The notes: generated by a model from the letters alone, not told the origin. A stretch of 64,000 nucleotides of DNA from Chitinophagaceae bacterium (GCA_020847395.1 JADLCD010000081.1:1-64000), one strand, 5' to 3'; shown: positions 16,351-28,500, counted from the first letter of the stretch. Program-made: numbers and translations.

Positions 16351-18183
16351 ATGCAAGCTGAAATGATATCCAAAGTTTTATTGCCTGTAGAAGAAACAGA
16401 TCTCGTAACCTATGCATTAACAATAGATGGCAATCCTGTTTCGGCAGTATACGAGATAATGAGTATGAATATACAGGAAGGCGTAAACAAATTACCTTCT
16501 GCTTCAATAGTTATCAGGGATGGCTCTACAGATGAAGAAAATTTCAAGACGAGTGATTCCGGAATATTTGCTCCCAAAAAAGAAATCGAAATACTGTTAG
16601 GATATCATGGTAAAAACGAAACAGTATTTAAGGGTATCATCATCGCCAATTCGCATAAAATAAATAATCATTGCTGCGAAATGAATATTGAGTGTAAAGA
16701 CAAAAGAGTGAATATGACCGTTGCTACCAGTAACAGGATATTGGAAAACCTTTCTGACGATGATATTATAGACACACTCATGCAGGATAATAATTTGCCG
16801 GCGGCAGAAAGACAAAAGCCGGAGGCAAACACCGCAGGCAATACCGGCAAATCAAAAGACAACTTATCGCTCGTTCAGGCTAATATAACAGACTGGGATT
16901 TTATAATAAGCCGTATTGATGTAAATAAATCAATGAGCTTACTCCACAATGACAATATGATTATAAAGCAGATCGATCTCTCTGAATCTCCCGTTCTTTT
17001 TCTTACCCACGGAAAAGATATACTGGAGTTACAGATTGATATGGATACACGCGACTCCTCTTCAAGTGTGGAAACTAATGCATGGGATTTTCGCAACCAG
17101 CAGTTGATAAAAGCAGAAGGAGAATATCCCGCCGGTGTAGACGCGGAAAGAAATCCGCAACCTGATGATGCTCAGACAGATTCAACCGGTGAAACCTTAC
17201 GAAAAAATTTAACGGATATAGCATCTGTATTTGACAAGAAAATTATTTTGAAAGCGTCTTATTTAAGGCAGGAAGATTTACAATCTATCTCCGATTCAAA
17301 AATGTTGAAAACAGCGCTTACACCTGTAAAAGGCAAAGTTAAATATCAGGGCTCGTTACAGGCATTACCCGGCAGCTTTATAAATATTACAGGCATAGGC
17401 AATAAATTCAATGGAAAATATTTTGTATCAGCCATTCAACATGAATATGCAGATGGCTGCTGGACAACAGAAGCAACTATAGGATGGGATGAAAATTTTT
17501 TTACAGAAAACATACGCCCGGGGCATCCGGCTTCTTCCACAGGTCAGCTATCAGCTATACAAGGTTTACATACCGGTGTAGTTACCAAAATTGAAGACCC
17601 GGATAATCAATATCGTGTAAAAGTAAGGCTGCCATTAATTGATGCAACCGGCGAAGGATTGTATGCCAGGATAGCTACGCTTGATGCGGGAAATAACAGG
17701 GGTACTTTTTTCCGGCCCGAAATTGATGATGAAGTATTGGTTGGGTTTATGAACGACGATCCGCATAACCCGGTTATACTTGGTATGCTGCACAGCAGCA
17801 GTAAACCCGCACCGTTAGATCCAAAAGATACAAACCCTGAAAAGGGATATGTAACAAGATCTGCGATGAAGATGATTTTTAACGACGAAAAAAAAAGCCT
17901 TACCATAGAAACGCCCGGCGGCAAAACAGTAACGCTGGATGATGACAGCGGATCTATAGCCATTAAAGACAATAATGGAAACAAAGTTATTATGAACGCC
18001 GATGGTATCACGATAGAATCAGGCAAGGATCTTACGTTAAAAGCCGCTAAATCTATCGCACTTTCTGCGCCGCAGATTTCTATGAAAGCAGATGCATCAA
18101 TGACTGTAGAATCAGGAGGAACAATGGCGGTGAAAGGTGGAGGAATAACAGAAGTTAAGGGCTCATTGGTAAAGATAAATTAA
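16351..18183 (+). CDS. VgrG-like spike protein (Pvc8/Afp8-like)
   Basis: Central spike of 610 residues that opens the target membrane. A gp27-like hub occupies about 1-400 (TYALTIDGNPVS near the N-terminus). A gp5-like OB fold spans about 407-480 (GVVTKIEDPDNQYRVKVRLP, PEIDDEVLVGF, PVILGMLHSSSKPAP). A C-terminal beta-helix from about 500 is built of short G/D/N-rich strands (SIAIKDNNGNKVIM and similar). Its tip binds the PAAR protein encoded 16 bases downstream. No extra effector domain is fused to the C-terminus. Confidence 0.95.
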   Translation: MQAEMISKVLLPVEETDLVTYALTIDGNPVSAVYEIMSMNIQEGVNKLPSASIVIRDGSTDEENFKTSDSGIFAPKKEIEILLGYHGKNETVFKGIIIANSHKINNHCCEMNIECKDKRVNMTVATSNRILENLSDDDIIDTLMQDNNLPAAERQKPEANTAGNTGKSKDNLSLVQANITDWDFIISRIDVNKSMSLLHNDNMIIKQIDLSESPVLFLTHGKDILELQIDMDTRDSSSSVETNAWDFRNQQLIKAEGEYPAGVDAERNPQPDDAQTDSTGETLRKNLTDIASVFDKKIILKASYLRQEDLQSISDSKMLKTALTPVKGKVKYQGSLQALPGSFINITGIGNKFNGKYFVSAIQHEYADGCWTTEATIGWDENFFTENIRPGHPASSTGQLSAIQGLHTGVVTKIEDPDNQYRVKVRLPLIDATGEGLYARIATLDAGNNRGTFFRPEIDDEVLVGFMNDDPHNPVILGMLHSSSKPAPLDPKDTNPEKGYVTRSAMKMIFNDEKKSLTIETPGGKTVTLDDDSGSIAIKDNNGNKVIMNADGITIESGKDLTLKAAKSIALSAPQISMKADASMTVESGGTMAVKGGGITEVKGSLVKIN

Positions 18184-18199
18184 CAACTAAAAACACTAT

Positions 18200-18490
18200 A
18201 TGGGATTTGCAGCAAGAGTAACGGATATGCATATATGCCCCATGGTAAATGGTACTACGCCGCATGTAGGCGGCCCTGTTATGCCGGCGGGTTGCCCCAC
18301 TGTCTTAATTGGCGGATTGCCTGCGGCAAGAATGGGTGATCTGTGTATATGTACCGGGCCTCCGGATGCTATTATTAAGGGCTCTGCAACAGTATTGATC
18401 GGTGGCGCTCCTGCTGCAAGAGCAGGCGACAGTACCGCCCATGGAGGAACAATTATAGCAGGATGTTTTACGGTTTTAATAGGCGATTAA
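18200..18490 (+). CDS. PAAR-domain spike tip protein
   Basis: Compact protein of 96 residues with the PAAR pattern: AARVTDMHICPMVNG near the start, repeated PxxVLIGG and PAARxGD turns, and His/Cys residues (H11, C13, a CIC segment and a late HGG) able to hold the metal that sharpens the tip. It sits on the VgrG-like spike in place of Pvc10. It lies 3 bases before gp25. No toxin extension. Confidence 0.93.
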   Translation: MGFAARVTDMHICPMVNGTTPHVGGPVMPAGCPTVLIGGLPAARMGDLCICTGPPDAIIKGSATVLIGGAPAARAGDSTAHGGTIIAGCFTVLIGD

Positions 18491-18493
18491 ATT

Positions 18494-18907
18494 ATGAGCA
18501 CAATACATTCATTTTTAGGCAGTGGCTGGGGCTTTCCTCCTGTTTTCAATAAAGTTGAAAAGCAGGTTGGCATGTTAAGCGATGAAGCTGATATACAAAG
18601 CAGCCTGGAAATTTTGCTTTCCACACGTCCCGGTGAAAGAGTAATGCGCCCCGATTATGGCTGCAATCTTGATGAATTATTATTTGAGCCGCTTACTACT
18701 ACCCTGAAAACGTATATCAAAGATCTTGTATCAACAGCAATCCTGTATCATGAGCCGCGTATAGAAGTAAACAAAATTGAACTGGATGATAGTGGCACCC
18801 TTGAAGGAATAATTATTTTATCAATAGAATATACAGTACGCTCTACAAACTCAAGGTACAATTTCGTATATCCTTTTTATAAAAATGAAGGCACAGAAAT
18901 TAAATAA
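18494..18907 (+). CDS. Baseplate wedge protein, gp25/GPW family (Pvc9-like)
   Basis: gp25-like protein of 137 residues that initiates sheath polymerisation on the baseplate. The conserved region SSLEILLSTRPGERVMRPDYGCNLDELLFEP contains the Glu-Arg core (GERVMRP) diagnostic of the family. A strand-rich end (EGIIILSIEYTVRSTNSRYNFVYPF) follows. Size and position between PAAR and the large baseplate proteins match other eCIS clusters. Confidence 0.95.
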   Translation: MSTIHSFLGSGWGFPPVFNKVEKQVGMLSDEADIQSSLEILLSTRPGERVMRPDYGCNLDELLFEPLTTTLKTYIKDLVSTAILYHEPRIEVNKIELDDSGTLEGIIILSIEYTVRSTNSRYNFVYPFYKNEGTEIK

Positions 18908-18933
18908 CGCAGAACGGATAACAATTTATAGCA

Positions 18934-21900
18934 ATGCCATGCACTGAAAAAAATATATTGCAAAGAGAAGGCACAAGTAACCTTAATCGTGTTCTGCAAG
19001 CCTTATCTACGGGCTATGCTCAGCCAGACGAACGGGATACCGCAGACCTGTTGCTGTTTGCGCAACGGTATGCCGCATATCTTAATTATTATAAGCCTGA
19101 TAATACCCCCGATGGTAACTGGGAAGCATTGATGAAAATGGACATCAGCGTAACCCTCGCAGTATTGATCAAAACAGATATCAGGGCGATTGCCGACTAC
19201 AAAAAATTGTTATACAAAAAAATCAGTTTGGCTGAAACCGAGGCAGATGTAAAAAAAGATTTCCGGTTCCTTTTTGACTGTATTTTTTCCCTGGTTAAAA
19301 TTATTGATGACCAGTATAAGCTTATTCCCGATAACCTGGATTTCAGCACTACGTTTAAGAACGCGATCACGCTAAAAATGCAATCCGCTTTTTTAAATTT
19401 ATTTAAACTGTTTAATGATTTTAAAAGCAATGGATGGATTGATAACAGTTCTCCGGCATTAGACAGCGATGCGCCTTTTGTAGTTTTCAACGCCAATGAT
19501 TTTGACATCACTGCATTAAGCGCTGAATGGGGAACGCCGGCAGTTGATCCCATTATAACATTACCTTCATTTCCGCTTGTGAAAGATAATATCGTTCATA
19601 TTATCAATCACAATATTTTTAATGCGCAAATTGATATACTCTGGAAAGGTATTAGTGAAATCATAACCGCAGCAGCGCAACTGTTTGAACAAACCTTAAA
19701 TAGTTTTCCCGCTCATACACCTCATTATGCGCTGTTCATCAGTTTTATAAAATTGTTCAGGCATGCACAGGATCAACTCAACATCTATACCAAAAAACAT
19801 CTTGATTTCTATTATAAGGACACATTGCTTTTAACAAATAAACCTGCTGTTCCGGATGCTGCTCATATTATATTCGGGTTACAAAAAAATATAGTTAAGC
19901 GCCTTATTCAAAAAAATACGCTATTCAAAGGTGGGAAAGACAGTACAGGAAAAGAAATAACTTATGCACTCACTGATGATATAGTTGTTAATACAGCAAC
20001 TGTAAATAGCATACAATCCCAGCAAATTCACCCGGTATCCGGCAATCTTATAGCGTCACCTGTAGCAGCGTCTGACGATGGGCAGGGAAGTGATATAAAA
20101 GCAGTTGATAAAAGCTGGTTTACTTTCGGAGATATAAATAAATCAAAAATCGCGCAGCCTGGTTTTGCTATTGCCTCCAATCTTTTATTCCTGAAAGAAG
20201 GCGCACGGACTATTATTATAGCTGTACGTTTTAGTGAAAAGCTTGATGGGTTAACTCCCAATCTCAAATCTCCTTTTCATTGGTTTAAAGGAAGGCTTAC
20301 TGCTGAAAAAGGCTGGCATGAAATACCGAAGATTGATTTGTTTTTAGCAGGTACTTCCGGGGCTGTCAACACATTTTTATTCAGGCTAAGATTATCTCCC
20401 GATGATCCGCCGGTAATCCCGTATACGGAAGCTGTTCACAAAGAAAATTTTGCCGCCGGCCTGCCTGTAGTGCAATGCATATTGCAGCAGGATGCAGACA
20501 ATAACCTGCCCTACCAGTTTATTGCCGGCAAAAAAATTCAATCCGTTACTATAAGTGTTACTGTTAACGGAGTAAAAGACCTGGCATTGTCGAATGATAC
20601 AGGCACGCTTGATGCTGCAAAACCTTTTAAACCGTTCGGAGATTTTCCGGATAATGCCGCATCCTTTTATATAGGCAGTAAAGAAATATTTCAGAAAGAG
20701 TTGAACTGGATTGACTTTAATACGGAATGGGAAATTAAAAACGGACCCGGGGAAAGCCAGCCCCCCCTATCAAATGCGAGATACTTAAGACAATCAAACT
20801 GGAATACCTTTTATCCTGTTTCAGCGCTTAACAGGTTATCCTTTGATGTTCCGGGCTCTTTTATAAAAGCAAAGCCGGATTTTACAGCCAATGAAATATT
20901 AAATGCAAATACTAAAGAGGGATTTTTACGATTGCAATTGCAAAGCAGCGCATATTCTTTGTTTTCCCACATGACAAAAATAAAGAACCAGCTAAACAGT
21001 ATTACACTTAAAGAAACCGATAATGTAGTAACATTTAATGCTACACAACAACCACCGGTTCCGGCAGAAATTTTCCTAAATAATTTTTCTGTAGATTATG
21101 CTGCAACCGCTACAATATCATTTACAGATAGTGATAGTGTTAACAACCATCTTTTTTACCACATAACGCCATTTGGATTTGCAGAAGTTCACCCGCGATT
21201 GATCAGCACAGATAACAATACAGAGCCAGGCGAAAAAATAACATTGCTAAAAAATACAGTACACTCCGGGGAATTGTTTATAGGGCTGGATAATGCTGCG
21301 CCTAACCTGGTGATAAATGTATTGTTCCAGGTTGCAGATGGCAGCTCTAATCCTTTAAAAAATCCTGAGCAGCTTAAATGGTTTTATTTATCGGAACAAA
21401 ATAACTGGAAATCTTTCGATAAAAAATTCATTATAGATTATACAAAGAATTTTACACAGTCCGGTATTGTAACCATTACATTGCCCGGCAACATCTACCC
21501 CGATATTACCTTATTCAAAAAAGGATTTTTTTATATTAAGGCTGCAGCAGATGCCAATTGCGATGCGGTATGCAAAATGATCATGATACAGGCACAGGCT
21601 GCCCGCGTAACATTATTGCAGGATGAAACAAAACAAATTGAGTTCAGGGAAACAAGACCCGCCTCTTCTATTTCAAAGCTGGTAAACAGTGATGCTGCCA
21701 TTAAAACAATCAGCCAGCCTTTTGATTCTTTTAATGGCAGAACAAAAGAAACCGATGATCATTTTTATACCAGGGTAAGCGAAAGATTAAGACATAAGCA
21801 AAGAGCCATTACAATATGGGATTATGAGCATATTATACTGGAGGAATTTCCGCAGGTATTCAAAACAAGGTGTTTAAATCATTCCGGTTTCTATTTTAAA

Positions 21901-22467
21901 GGAGCAGAGGAAGTTTTCTGCGAAAATTATCCCGGTCATGTAACGATAGTTACCATACCCGATCAAAAAAATAAAACAAATATTAATCCTTTGCGTCCTT
22001 ATACTCCCATAGGATTATTGCAGAACATCAATGATTATCTTATTACCATAATTTCTCCTTTTGTAAAACTGCATGTTAAAAATCCGGCGTTTGAAGAAAT
22101 ACAGGTAGACTTCAAAGTAAAATTCTACGACAATCTTGACGAATCATTTTATATACAATTGCTGAACGATGAGATTGAAAAGTTTCTTTGCCCCTGGGCA
22201 TACGATTCTCATGTGGAAATTTCATTTGGCGGAAAAATAAGAAAATCTGCCATCCTGAATTTTATAGAGGAACGTTCTTATGTGGACTATGTTACCTGTT
22301 TTAAAATGAACCAGGTGATCAGTCGTAACGGATCAGTACATACAGAAGAAAAGAAAGATATTGAAGTAGCAGAAGGCACTACTTCGCGATCACTCCTCGT
22401 ATCATATTACGATGAACAAACCGGCTTAAAACATATTATTCAATCACCCGCTACCTGCGATTGCTGA
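18934..22467 (+). CDS. Baseplate J-like protein (Pvc11/Afp11-like)
   Basis: Large baseplate wedge component of 1177 residues. The last 270 or so residues carry the recognisable region: NSDAAIKTISQPFDSFNGRT, DDHFYTRVSERLRHKQRAIT, WDYEHIILEEFPQVFKTRCL and IQVDFKVKFYDN-type strands. The N-terminal 250 residues look helical and the middle is rich in beta strands with Asn and Thr. Its TGA stop overlaps the next ATG by one base, suggesting translational coupling with its wedge partner. Confidence 0.88.
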   Translation: MPCTEKNILQREGTSNLNRVLQALSTGYAQPDERDTADLLLFAQRYAAYLNYYKPDNTPDGNWEALMKMDISVTLAVLIKTDIRAIADYKKLLYKKISLAETEADVKKDFRFLFDCIFSLVKIIDDQYKLIPDNLDFSTTFKNAITLKMQSAFLNLFKLFNDFKSNGWIDNSSPALDSDAPFVVFNANDFDITALSAEWGTPAVDPIITLPSFPLVKDNIVHIINHNIFNAQIDILWKGISEIITAAAQLFEQTLNSFPAHTPHYALFISFIKLFRHAQDQLNIYTKKHLDFYYKDTLLLTNKPAVPDAAHIIFGLQKNIVKRLIQKNTLFKGGKDSTGKEITYALTDDIVVNTATVNSIQSQQIHPVSGNLIASPVAASDDGQGSDIKAVDKSWFTFGDINKSKIAQPGFAIASNLLFLKEGARTIIIAVRFSEKLDGLTPNLKSPFHWFKGRLTAEKGWHEIPKIDLFLAGTSGAVNTFLFRLRLSPDDPPVIPYTEAVHKENFAAGLPVVQCILQQDADNNLPYQFIAGKKIQSVTISVTVNGVKDLALSNDTGTLDAAKPFKPFGDFPDNAASFYIGSKEIFQKELNWIDFNTEWEIKNGPGESQPPLSNARYLRQSNWNTFYPVSALNRLSFDVPGSFIKAKPDFTANEILNANTKEGFLRLQLQSSAYSLFSHMTKIKNQLNSITLKETDNVVTFNATQQPPVPAEIFLNNFSVDYAATATISFTDSDSVNNHLFYHITPFGFAEVHPRLISTDNNTEPGEKITLLKNTVHSGELFIGLDNAAPNLVINVLFQVADGSSNPLKNPEQLKWFYLSEQNNWKSFDKKFIIDYTKNFTQSGIVTITLPGNIYPDITLFKKGFFYIKAAADANCDAVCKMIMIQAQAARVTLLQDETKQIEFRETRPASSISKLVNSDAAIKTISQPFDSFNGRTKETDDHFYTRVSERLRHKQRAITIWDYEHIILEEFPQVFKTRCLNHSGFYFKGAEEVFCENYPGHVTIVTIPDQKNKTNINPLRPYTPIGLLQNINDYLITIISPFVKLHVKNPAFEEIQVDFKVKFYDNLDESFYIQLLNDEIEKFLCPWAYDSHVEISFGGKIRKSAILNFIEERSYVDYVTCFKMNQVISRNGSVHTEEKKDIEVAEGTTSRSLLVSYYDEQTGLKHIIQSPATCDC

Positions 22468-25400
22468 TGGCAGAAGAAACTACCATATCAAAAAATATAA
22501 GTCGTCCTGCATCGCAGGATTATGAGTTGCTGCGCCAGGAAGGCTTGCAACATATTGAAGACCTTGCACACGATCTGTGGACAGATTATAACACGCACGA
22601 TCCCGGCATAACCATTCTTGAAGCGCTTTGCTATGCCATTACAGAATTAGGATACCGCTGCGGCTTTGATATGAAAGATTTGCTCTCACCTGAAACAACA
22701 GGATTACCATATAACCTGCAGGCAATTTATACTGCCAAAGAAATTCTTACCAACAACCCGCTAACCATTAACGACTTCAGGAAACTTTTAATTGATATAG
22801 ATGGCGTTCACAATGCATGGTTGATAGCGGATGATTCGCAAACAGATGCTGCGGGTAACCTGCTGCCGGTAAACGAAGTACCTGTTTACGCAGACTTTAT
22901 TAATGATAAACTCACGTATACTCCTGCTGATACACCTCTTTTCATTTCCGGTTTATACAAAGTATTATTAGACCTGGAGCAGGATGATAACTATGGGGAT
23001 TTGAATACCGGTGACATCACATTGCCCAACCCGGCCATCAGTAATTATGAGCCAGGTGCATTTATGTTAACTGCAGAGCTTCCATACTGGTTTGCTGCTG
23101 ATCTGGCATTTGCTGAAAAAGCTGCAGATAGGATCACGGATCATATCAGTTCGGCAACCGTAACGGAAACAGAAGGACAATGGAAGTGTGAGCTTATACT
23201 GGATGACAGCTCTGCAACAGATTTCTTTATTACAGTTGCAAAAAAACCTGCGGACAAAACACTCACTACCGCAGACATTGATTTAGTAATACACAGCGCC
23301 GGCTTTTTGCATGATGTATTCAGTAGTTACATTGCCAAAATAACTAAAACCATAAATATTATACATACAGCCGCTAAACGGCTGCATGAAACAAGGAATC
23401 TTTGCGAGGATTATATAAGTATTGATACTGTTGCTACGGAAGAAGTAAGCTTTTGTTTTGATGTGGATGTTAAGCCGGGAATTGATATTGAAAAAGTGCA
23501 GGCTGAAATATTTTTTCTTATTGAGCAATACCTCGGCCCTTCAGTAGATTTTTATTCCCTGAAAGAACTGCTGAATAAAAAAATAGCTGTTGACAGTATA
23601 TTTAACGGGCCCGTATTACAACATGGCTTTATTGATACAATTCAATTAGAGCAAACTCAATTGCGTTCGGTTATTTACACATCAGATATTGTTAACCTGC
23701 TGATGGATATAGAAGGCGTGCTTGCCATAAGGAATTTTGTAATGACAAAGTACGATGCAAACGGCAAAGCCATACCTGGTGAAACAGGACTTACGTGGTG
23801 CATGCACATAGCCCCTTTGCATAAGCCGGTGCTGGCAAAGGAAAAATCTAAAATCCTGTTATTCAAAAACCAGTTTCCATTCCTGGCACGGTACGATGAA
23901 GTGCGTGATACTGTTCTGCTCCTGCATGCCCAATATGCAAAAAATAAATTAAACGGACTTCAACAGGATATACCTGTTCCGCAGGGCAGTAAAAGAGATA
24001 CGCTTTCCTATTGGCCGGTACAGTATGATTTTCCACAAACTTATGGCATAGGTGAAGCCGGATTACCTTCTACCGCAACGGAGGAGAGAAAAGCAGCCCA
24101 AAAACAACTTAAGGCTTACCTGATGTTTTATGAACAATTATTAGCTGATTTTTTTGCACAGCTCACCAATACGCCGCATTTATTTTCTCTCAACGATATA
24201 ACACATACTTATTATGCGCAGTTTTTAGCTGATATTAAAGATATTGATCCCGTGTATGTAAAAAGCGGATTAACCATACAGATAAAAGATGTTATTGATA
24301 ATGCTGATTCAACTATTACCATAAAGAATAAATGGCAGGATTTATATGAGCATAAATTACTTTTCCAGAACAGGCGGGGGCGGTTTTTAGATCACCTGTT
24401 AGCAAGGTTTTCCGAATCATTCAATGAATATGCATTGATGATGTACAGGATAAACTATGAAAACCTGTCAGAGGAAAAAATATCATTCCGGGAACTTTCC
24501 CAGGCTAAGATCCGGCTGCTGAAAAATTATCCGGAAATCAGCAGCCAGAGAGGCAAAGCATTTAATTATTTCCCTTTAAAAGATGATGATACATTCACCA
24601 TTGATACAACAGCCTTATGGAATACGCATAATATATCGGGATTAGAAAAAAAGATATGTGCCGTTACCGGTATATCTGATGAAACCAGGCGGTTTTTGTA
24701 TTGCATCAAAAATATAGAAATCATTTGCCAGGAAGTATCCGTAACAGAAAACGGAGAAGAAAAATTGAAATGCTTTCACGTATTTAAGGTAACCAACCCG
24801 GAAGGGATAAGCATGTATAACAGCAATGCTTACGACACAAAAGCAAAAGCAACCGAAGCTGTATTGCTGGTTATTGAAGCAGGAAAAGAAAAAGATAATT
24901 ACAAGTATGATGAGGCTGCAAAAAAAATAAGTTTGCTTAATGGTGATGAAGCACTAATGGAAACCAAAGAAAATACCATTGAGGCAAACCAATCCAACGA
25001 TATAATAAATTCTTTTGTGGCTGCATTTACAGTGCCATGCAACGATCCTGTTGGCTTACATCTTATTGAGCATATTCTACTGAGGCCGAGAGACAATCTA
25101 TTCGCTTTATTGCAGGTATGTCTTCATAAAGGTGAATGCATTTGCGAAATTGATCCATACAGCTTCAGTGCTTCCGTGGTTTTGCCTTACTGGCCGGAGC
25201 ATTTTGACAACATGACCTTCAGGGAATATTTTGAAAATAAAATACAGGAAGAAGCACCCGCGCATATCATGCTGAAAGTATGCTGGCTGAATAATGACCT
25301 TATGCGTGAATTTGAAATCAGGTATAAGAAATGGATAGAAACTTTAGCCGATTATACTAAAAACAGAAATACCTTAAATGAATTCAGAACCGCGAATGAT

Positions 25401-25535
25401 GCCATGGTTGAAATATTAAGCCGGTTACATAGTGAATACCCCGTTGCTACACTGCATGATTGCGATGAAAGCAAAGAAGGCAATAACACCGTAGTGCTTG
25501 GAAAAACTGTTTTAGGAACATTTAAAAATCAGTAA
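22467..25535 (+). CDS. Baseplate protein (Pvc12/Afp12-like)
   Basis: Second large wedge protein. The start chosen is the ATG at 22467, which overlaps the upstream stop (TGATG) and gives 1022 residues; a TTG two codons earlier is less likely. The N-terminal DYELLRQEGLQHIEDLAHDLWTDYNTHDPGITILEALCYAI is the conserved start of this family. The C-terminal third contains HLIEHILLRPR and DPYSFSASVVLPYWPEHFDN...EEAPAHIMLKVCW, typical of Bacteroidota eCIS. It pairs with the Pvc11-like protein to build the baseplate ring. Confidence 0.87.
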   Translation: MAEETTISKNISRPASQDYELLRQEGLQHIEDLAHDLWTDYNTHDPGITILEALCYAITELGYRCGFDMKDLLSPETTGLPYNLQAIYTAKEILTNNPLTINDFRKLLIDIDGVHNAWLIADDSQTDAAGNLLPVNEVPVYADFINDKLTYTPADTPLFISGLYKVLLDLEQDDNYGDLNTGDITLPNPAISNYEPGAFMLTAELPYWFAADLAFAEKAADRITDHISSATVTETEGQWKCELILDDSSATDFFITVAKKPADKTLTTADIDLVIHSAGFLHDVFSSYIAKITKTINIIHTAAKRLHETRNLCEDYISIDTVATEEVSFCFDVDVKPGIDIEKVQAEIFFLIEQYLGPSVDFYSLKELLNKKIAVDSIFNGPVLQHGFIDTIQLEQTQLRSVIYTSDIVNLLMDIEGVLAIRNFVMTKYDANGKAIPGETGLTWCMHIAPLHKPVLAKEKSKILLFKNQFPFLARYDEVRDTVLLLHAQYAKNKLNGLQQDIPVPQGSKRDTLSYWPVQYDFPQTYGIGEAGLPSTATEERKAAQKQLKAYLMFYEQLLADFFAQLTNTPHLFSLNDITHTYYAQFLADIKDIDPVYVKSGLTIQIKDVIDNADSTITIKNKWQDLYEHKLLFQNRRGRFLDHLLARFSESFNEYALMMYRINYENLSEEKISFRELSQAKIRLLKNYPEISSQRGKAFNYFPLKDDDTFTIDTTALWNTHNISGLEKKICAVTGISDETRRFLYCIKNIEIICQEVSVTENGEEKLKCFHVFKVTNPEGISMYNSNAYDTKAKATEAVLLVIEAGKEKDNYKYDEAAKKISLLNGDEALMETKENTIEANQSNDIINSFVAAFTVPCNDPVGLHLIEHILLRPRDNLFALLQVCLHKGECICEIDPYSFSASVVLPYWPEHFDNMTFREYFENKIQEEAPAHIMLKVCWLNNDLMREFEIRYKKWIETLADYTKNRNTLNEFRTANDAMVEILSRLHSEYPVATLHDCDESKEGNNTVVLGKTVLGTFKNQ

Positions 25536-25537
25536 TT

Positions 25538-28500
25538 ATGTCAATCATAAACACCTATCCGATATTTGAAGCAGACCAGGTGCTTACAAATGATCACCTG
25601 AATAATGTATTCAATTACTTAGACCAGCAGGACAGGTTAACAAGGATGAAACTTATTGGCAGTGGAATTGTGTGCGGGCTGGAGATTCTCCCCGGCTCTT
25701 CATCATCTGAAATAATAATCAGTAAAGGTTGTGCCCTTACTTCACAGGGATTTATGTTATTGCTTTGCGAAAAAAACTATACACACTATATTTCATACAC
25801 ACCTCCTGTTCGCCCCAATGATCTGCAATTTATACAGCAGTGTGGTGAAACAGCATCTAATCCCTTGCCTTTTTATGATGAGCCGTATAACCAGGGCTTA
25901 TTGCGGCTGGTAGAAAAGGGAGCAGTGGAAAATGAAGACAGCGGGGATGTTATCGCATTATCGCAGATGCCGGCTGATTTTTTAAACAGGTATGCCGTCG
26001 TATTATTCCTGGAAGCAGAGGAACTTAGCCTGAAAAATTGTGATACCAACGATTGTAACGACAAGGGCAGCCGGATAGATTTTGATATTAAGGTATTGCT
26101 GGTAGATAAAAATATCCTGGATAAGATCATTAAAATTAATGGTGATGTAATTATAAATAACGCTGTTAATGAGCAACCTTTATTAAAAAGATACAATGTA
26201 CCTGCTCAAAAAATAACCACAGCTTCTGATGTGTTGATTGCATTCAGAGATCTTGCAGATCAGCAAACGCTGGCAGATATAGCAAACGCTCTGAAAAAGA
26301 GTGCAAGCCGGTATCAATATCTTGCAGGCAATGAGAACACTGCTGTTTTCGATACCGCCTATGAAACATTGCTGGCGCTGCGGGATGACATATTGAAAAA
26401 CTATCCGTTACTGATCCAGTATTTCTATGACTATCTGGACGATATAATAAAAGCGTATTATGAATTTGTAAGGAATGCCCAGTTTGTACATACCGAATGT
26501 TGTATGAATGAAATGAAATTTCCTTTGCATATTATGTTGGGAGAAGCTAATGTGGCAACATCGGGAAATCGTTCTGCTTACCGGCAATATTTCATTTATT
26601 CTCCACTATTCAATGATCAGAAAAATAAGCCTGGCAAAGTTCAATTACTATTTACAAGATTAAAACTGCTGCTCACACAATTTTCAATAGATAACATGCT
26701 GCCGTTTGAAAAACGCCAGGTCAGGATTACGCCAAGCCGTTATGGAAAAGCGCCGTTATCTGATAGATGTATTCCATATTACTATGATGTGGCTGCAACT
26801 GAAAAAGAACTATATCGTTGCTGGAGTTATCAAAAAACCAACAGTGGCGAAGAAACGGCCAACCTCAGCTACAATGCTTCGGAATACAGCAGCGCTTACC
26901 CTGTACTCAATCCTTTGCTTTACGATATTGAGCCATATAATTTTTTCAGAATAGAGGGGCATATCGGCAAAAATATAAATGAAGCGATTACTGTTGTAAA
27001 GCAGGAACAGCAGGATAAAAATCTTCCTTTTGAGGTGGTTGCGCTGAGCGCGGATTATATTGGTGCGCTGGTGCGTGGAGAAGAACCTAAATGCATTATA
27101 CAGGATCTTGAATCAGATTACAGGGTATTGATCGCTGAATTTGTATGTAAGTTGCATGACGCATATTGCAAGGTTGGCCGCACCGAGTATAAACCCCTGA
27201 GCATATTTACAGGAACGGTAACATTAGCTGCAAATGCAGTATCTGCACGTTCAGCTACCCTGTCTGCAGCGCTTGATACAAATCGTGTTTCTGCCATTAC
27301 GCAGGAAGAAGAGGAAGAAGAAACAAAAATCTTAAAAACCAGTCTTGTATTAAATCCTGAAATAGTTTCTCATCCTTTTGTTTCCATATTGGTAAACGAA
27401 TTTCATGCGTCAAAAGCATACGTTAAAGGAGATACGATATCAAGGTTATGCAAGCCGGCAAAAGATACTATCGGAGCTGCATATATCAACATTATACAAA
27501 AAAATAACGGGCAGTTTAAAAACCCAATCTCAATAAGCACAAACTTACTTGGAACCTTCCTGCGAAATGGATTTTTCGAATTGATAGACAGTATTGAAAG
27601 CATGTTCATTTTGCTGATGAATAATGAACTGGCTGATCTCAACATCACGGCTTTTAAAACAGCATATGAAAGATATGAAACGGCTATTGAAAATGTTTCA
27701 ACACGTCTTATACGCATCAACATAAATCCCCAAATATTTTTAAACACCTGCATTACAGAACAGCTTGAAGCATTAAAAAATGAATACCTGCGGAGAACAG
27801 CGCAATACAGGCTTGCAAAGAATTTCAGTTATTATTTCAGCAGGCATGGCGGCGTAGAGCATAAAGCCGGAGTTCCTAAAGGAGGCACTTTTATACTGGT
27901 GTATCATGAAGAAAGAAAAAGGCAGTTATTTGATGTACGTTCCATATTGATCAATAAAGACCTGCGTTCTATATTACTGCAACAGTTTCCGGGTTTGCTG
28001 CAAACAACACAGGATGTTGATGCACTGGAAACAAAAACGGAGGAATTGCATACTGCTATACAATTCAAAGAACCGGAGCTGTATATACGTATGAATGATG
28101 TATTAAGTAAATATCTTGAGGAATGTAAAGACCTGCCGGAAGCCAGCAGAAACGCTTTGGAAGCCATTATTAAACTGCCGCCGCAAAAAACAGCATTTAC
28201 GCTTACTGATGGCATGGTTATAGCTGATTTTTACATTCCCTATATCTGTTGCAGCGATTGCCCGCCAATAACATATATTATTACACCACCTCCCGCTACA
28301 GACGATCAAACACCCGTTTTGCGGATTGCAAAAGATAGTTTTTGCAATTCAGACCAAACAGAATTTGCTATAACAGCAACACCTGCCGGAGGCACAATTG
28401 AAGGTGAAGGCGTTAAGAGAGCAGCAGATGGCACTTTTGTATTTGTTCCTGCAGGATTAGCCGCCGGATCATACGTAATAAAATATACTGTTGGTCAAAA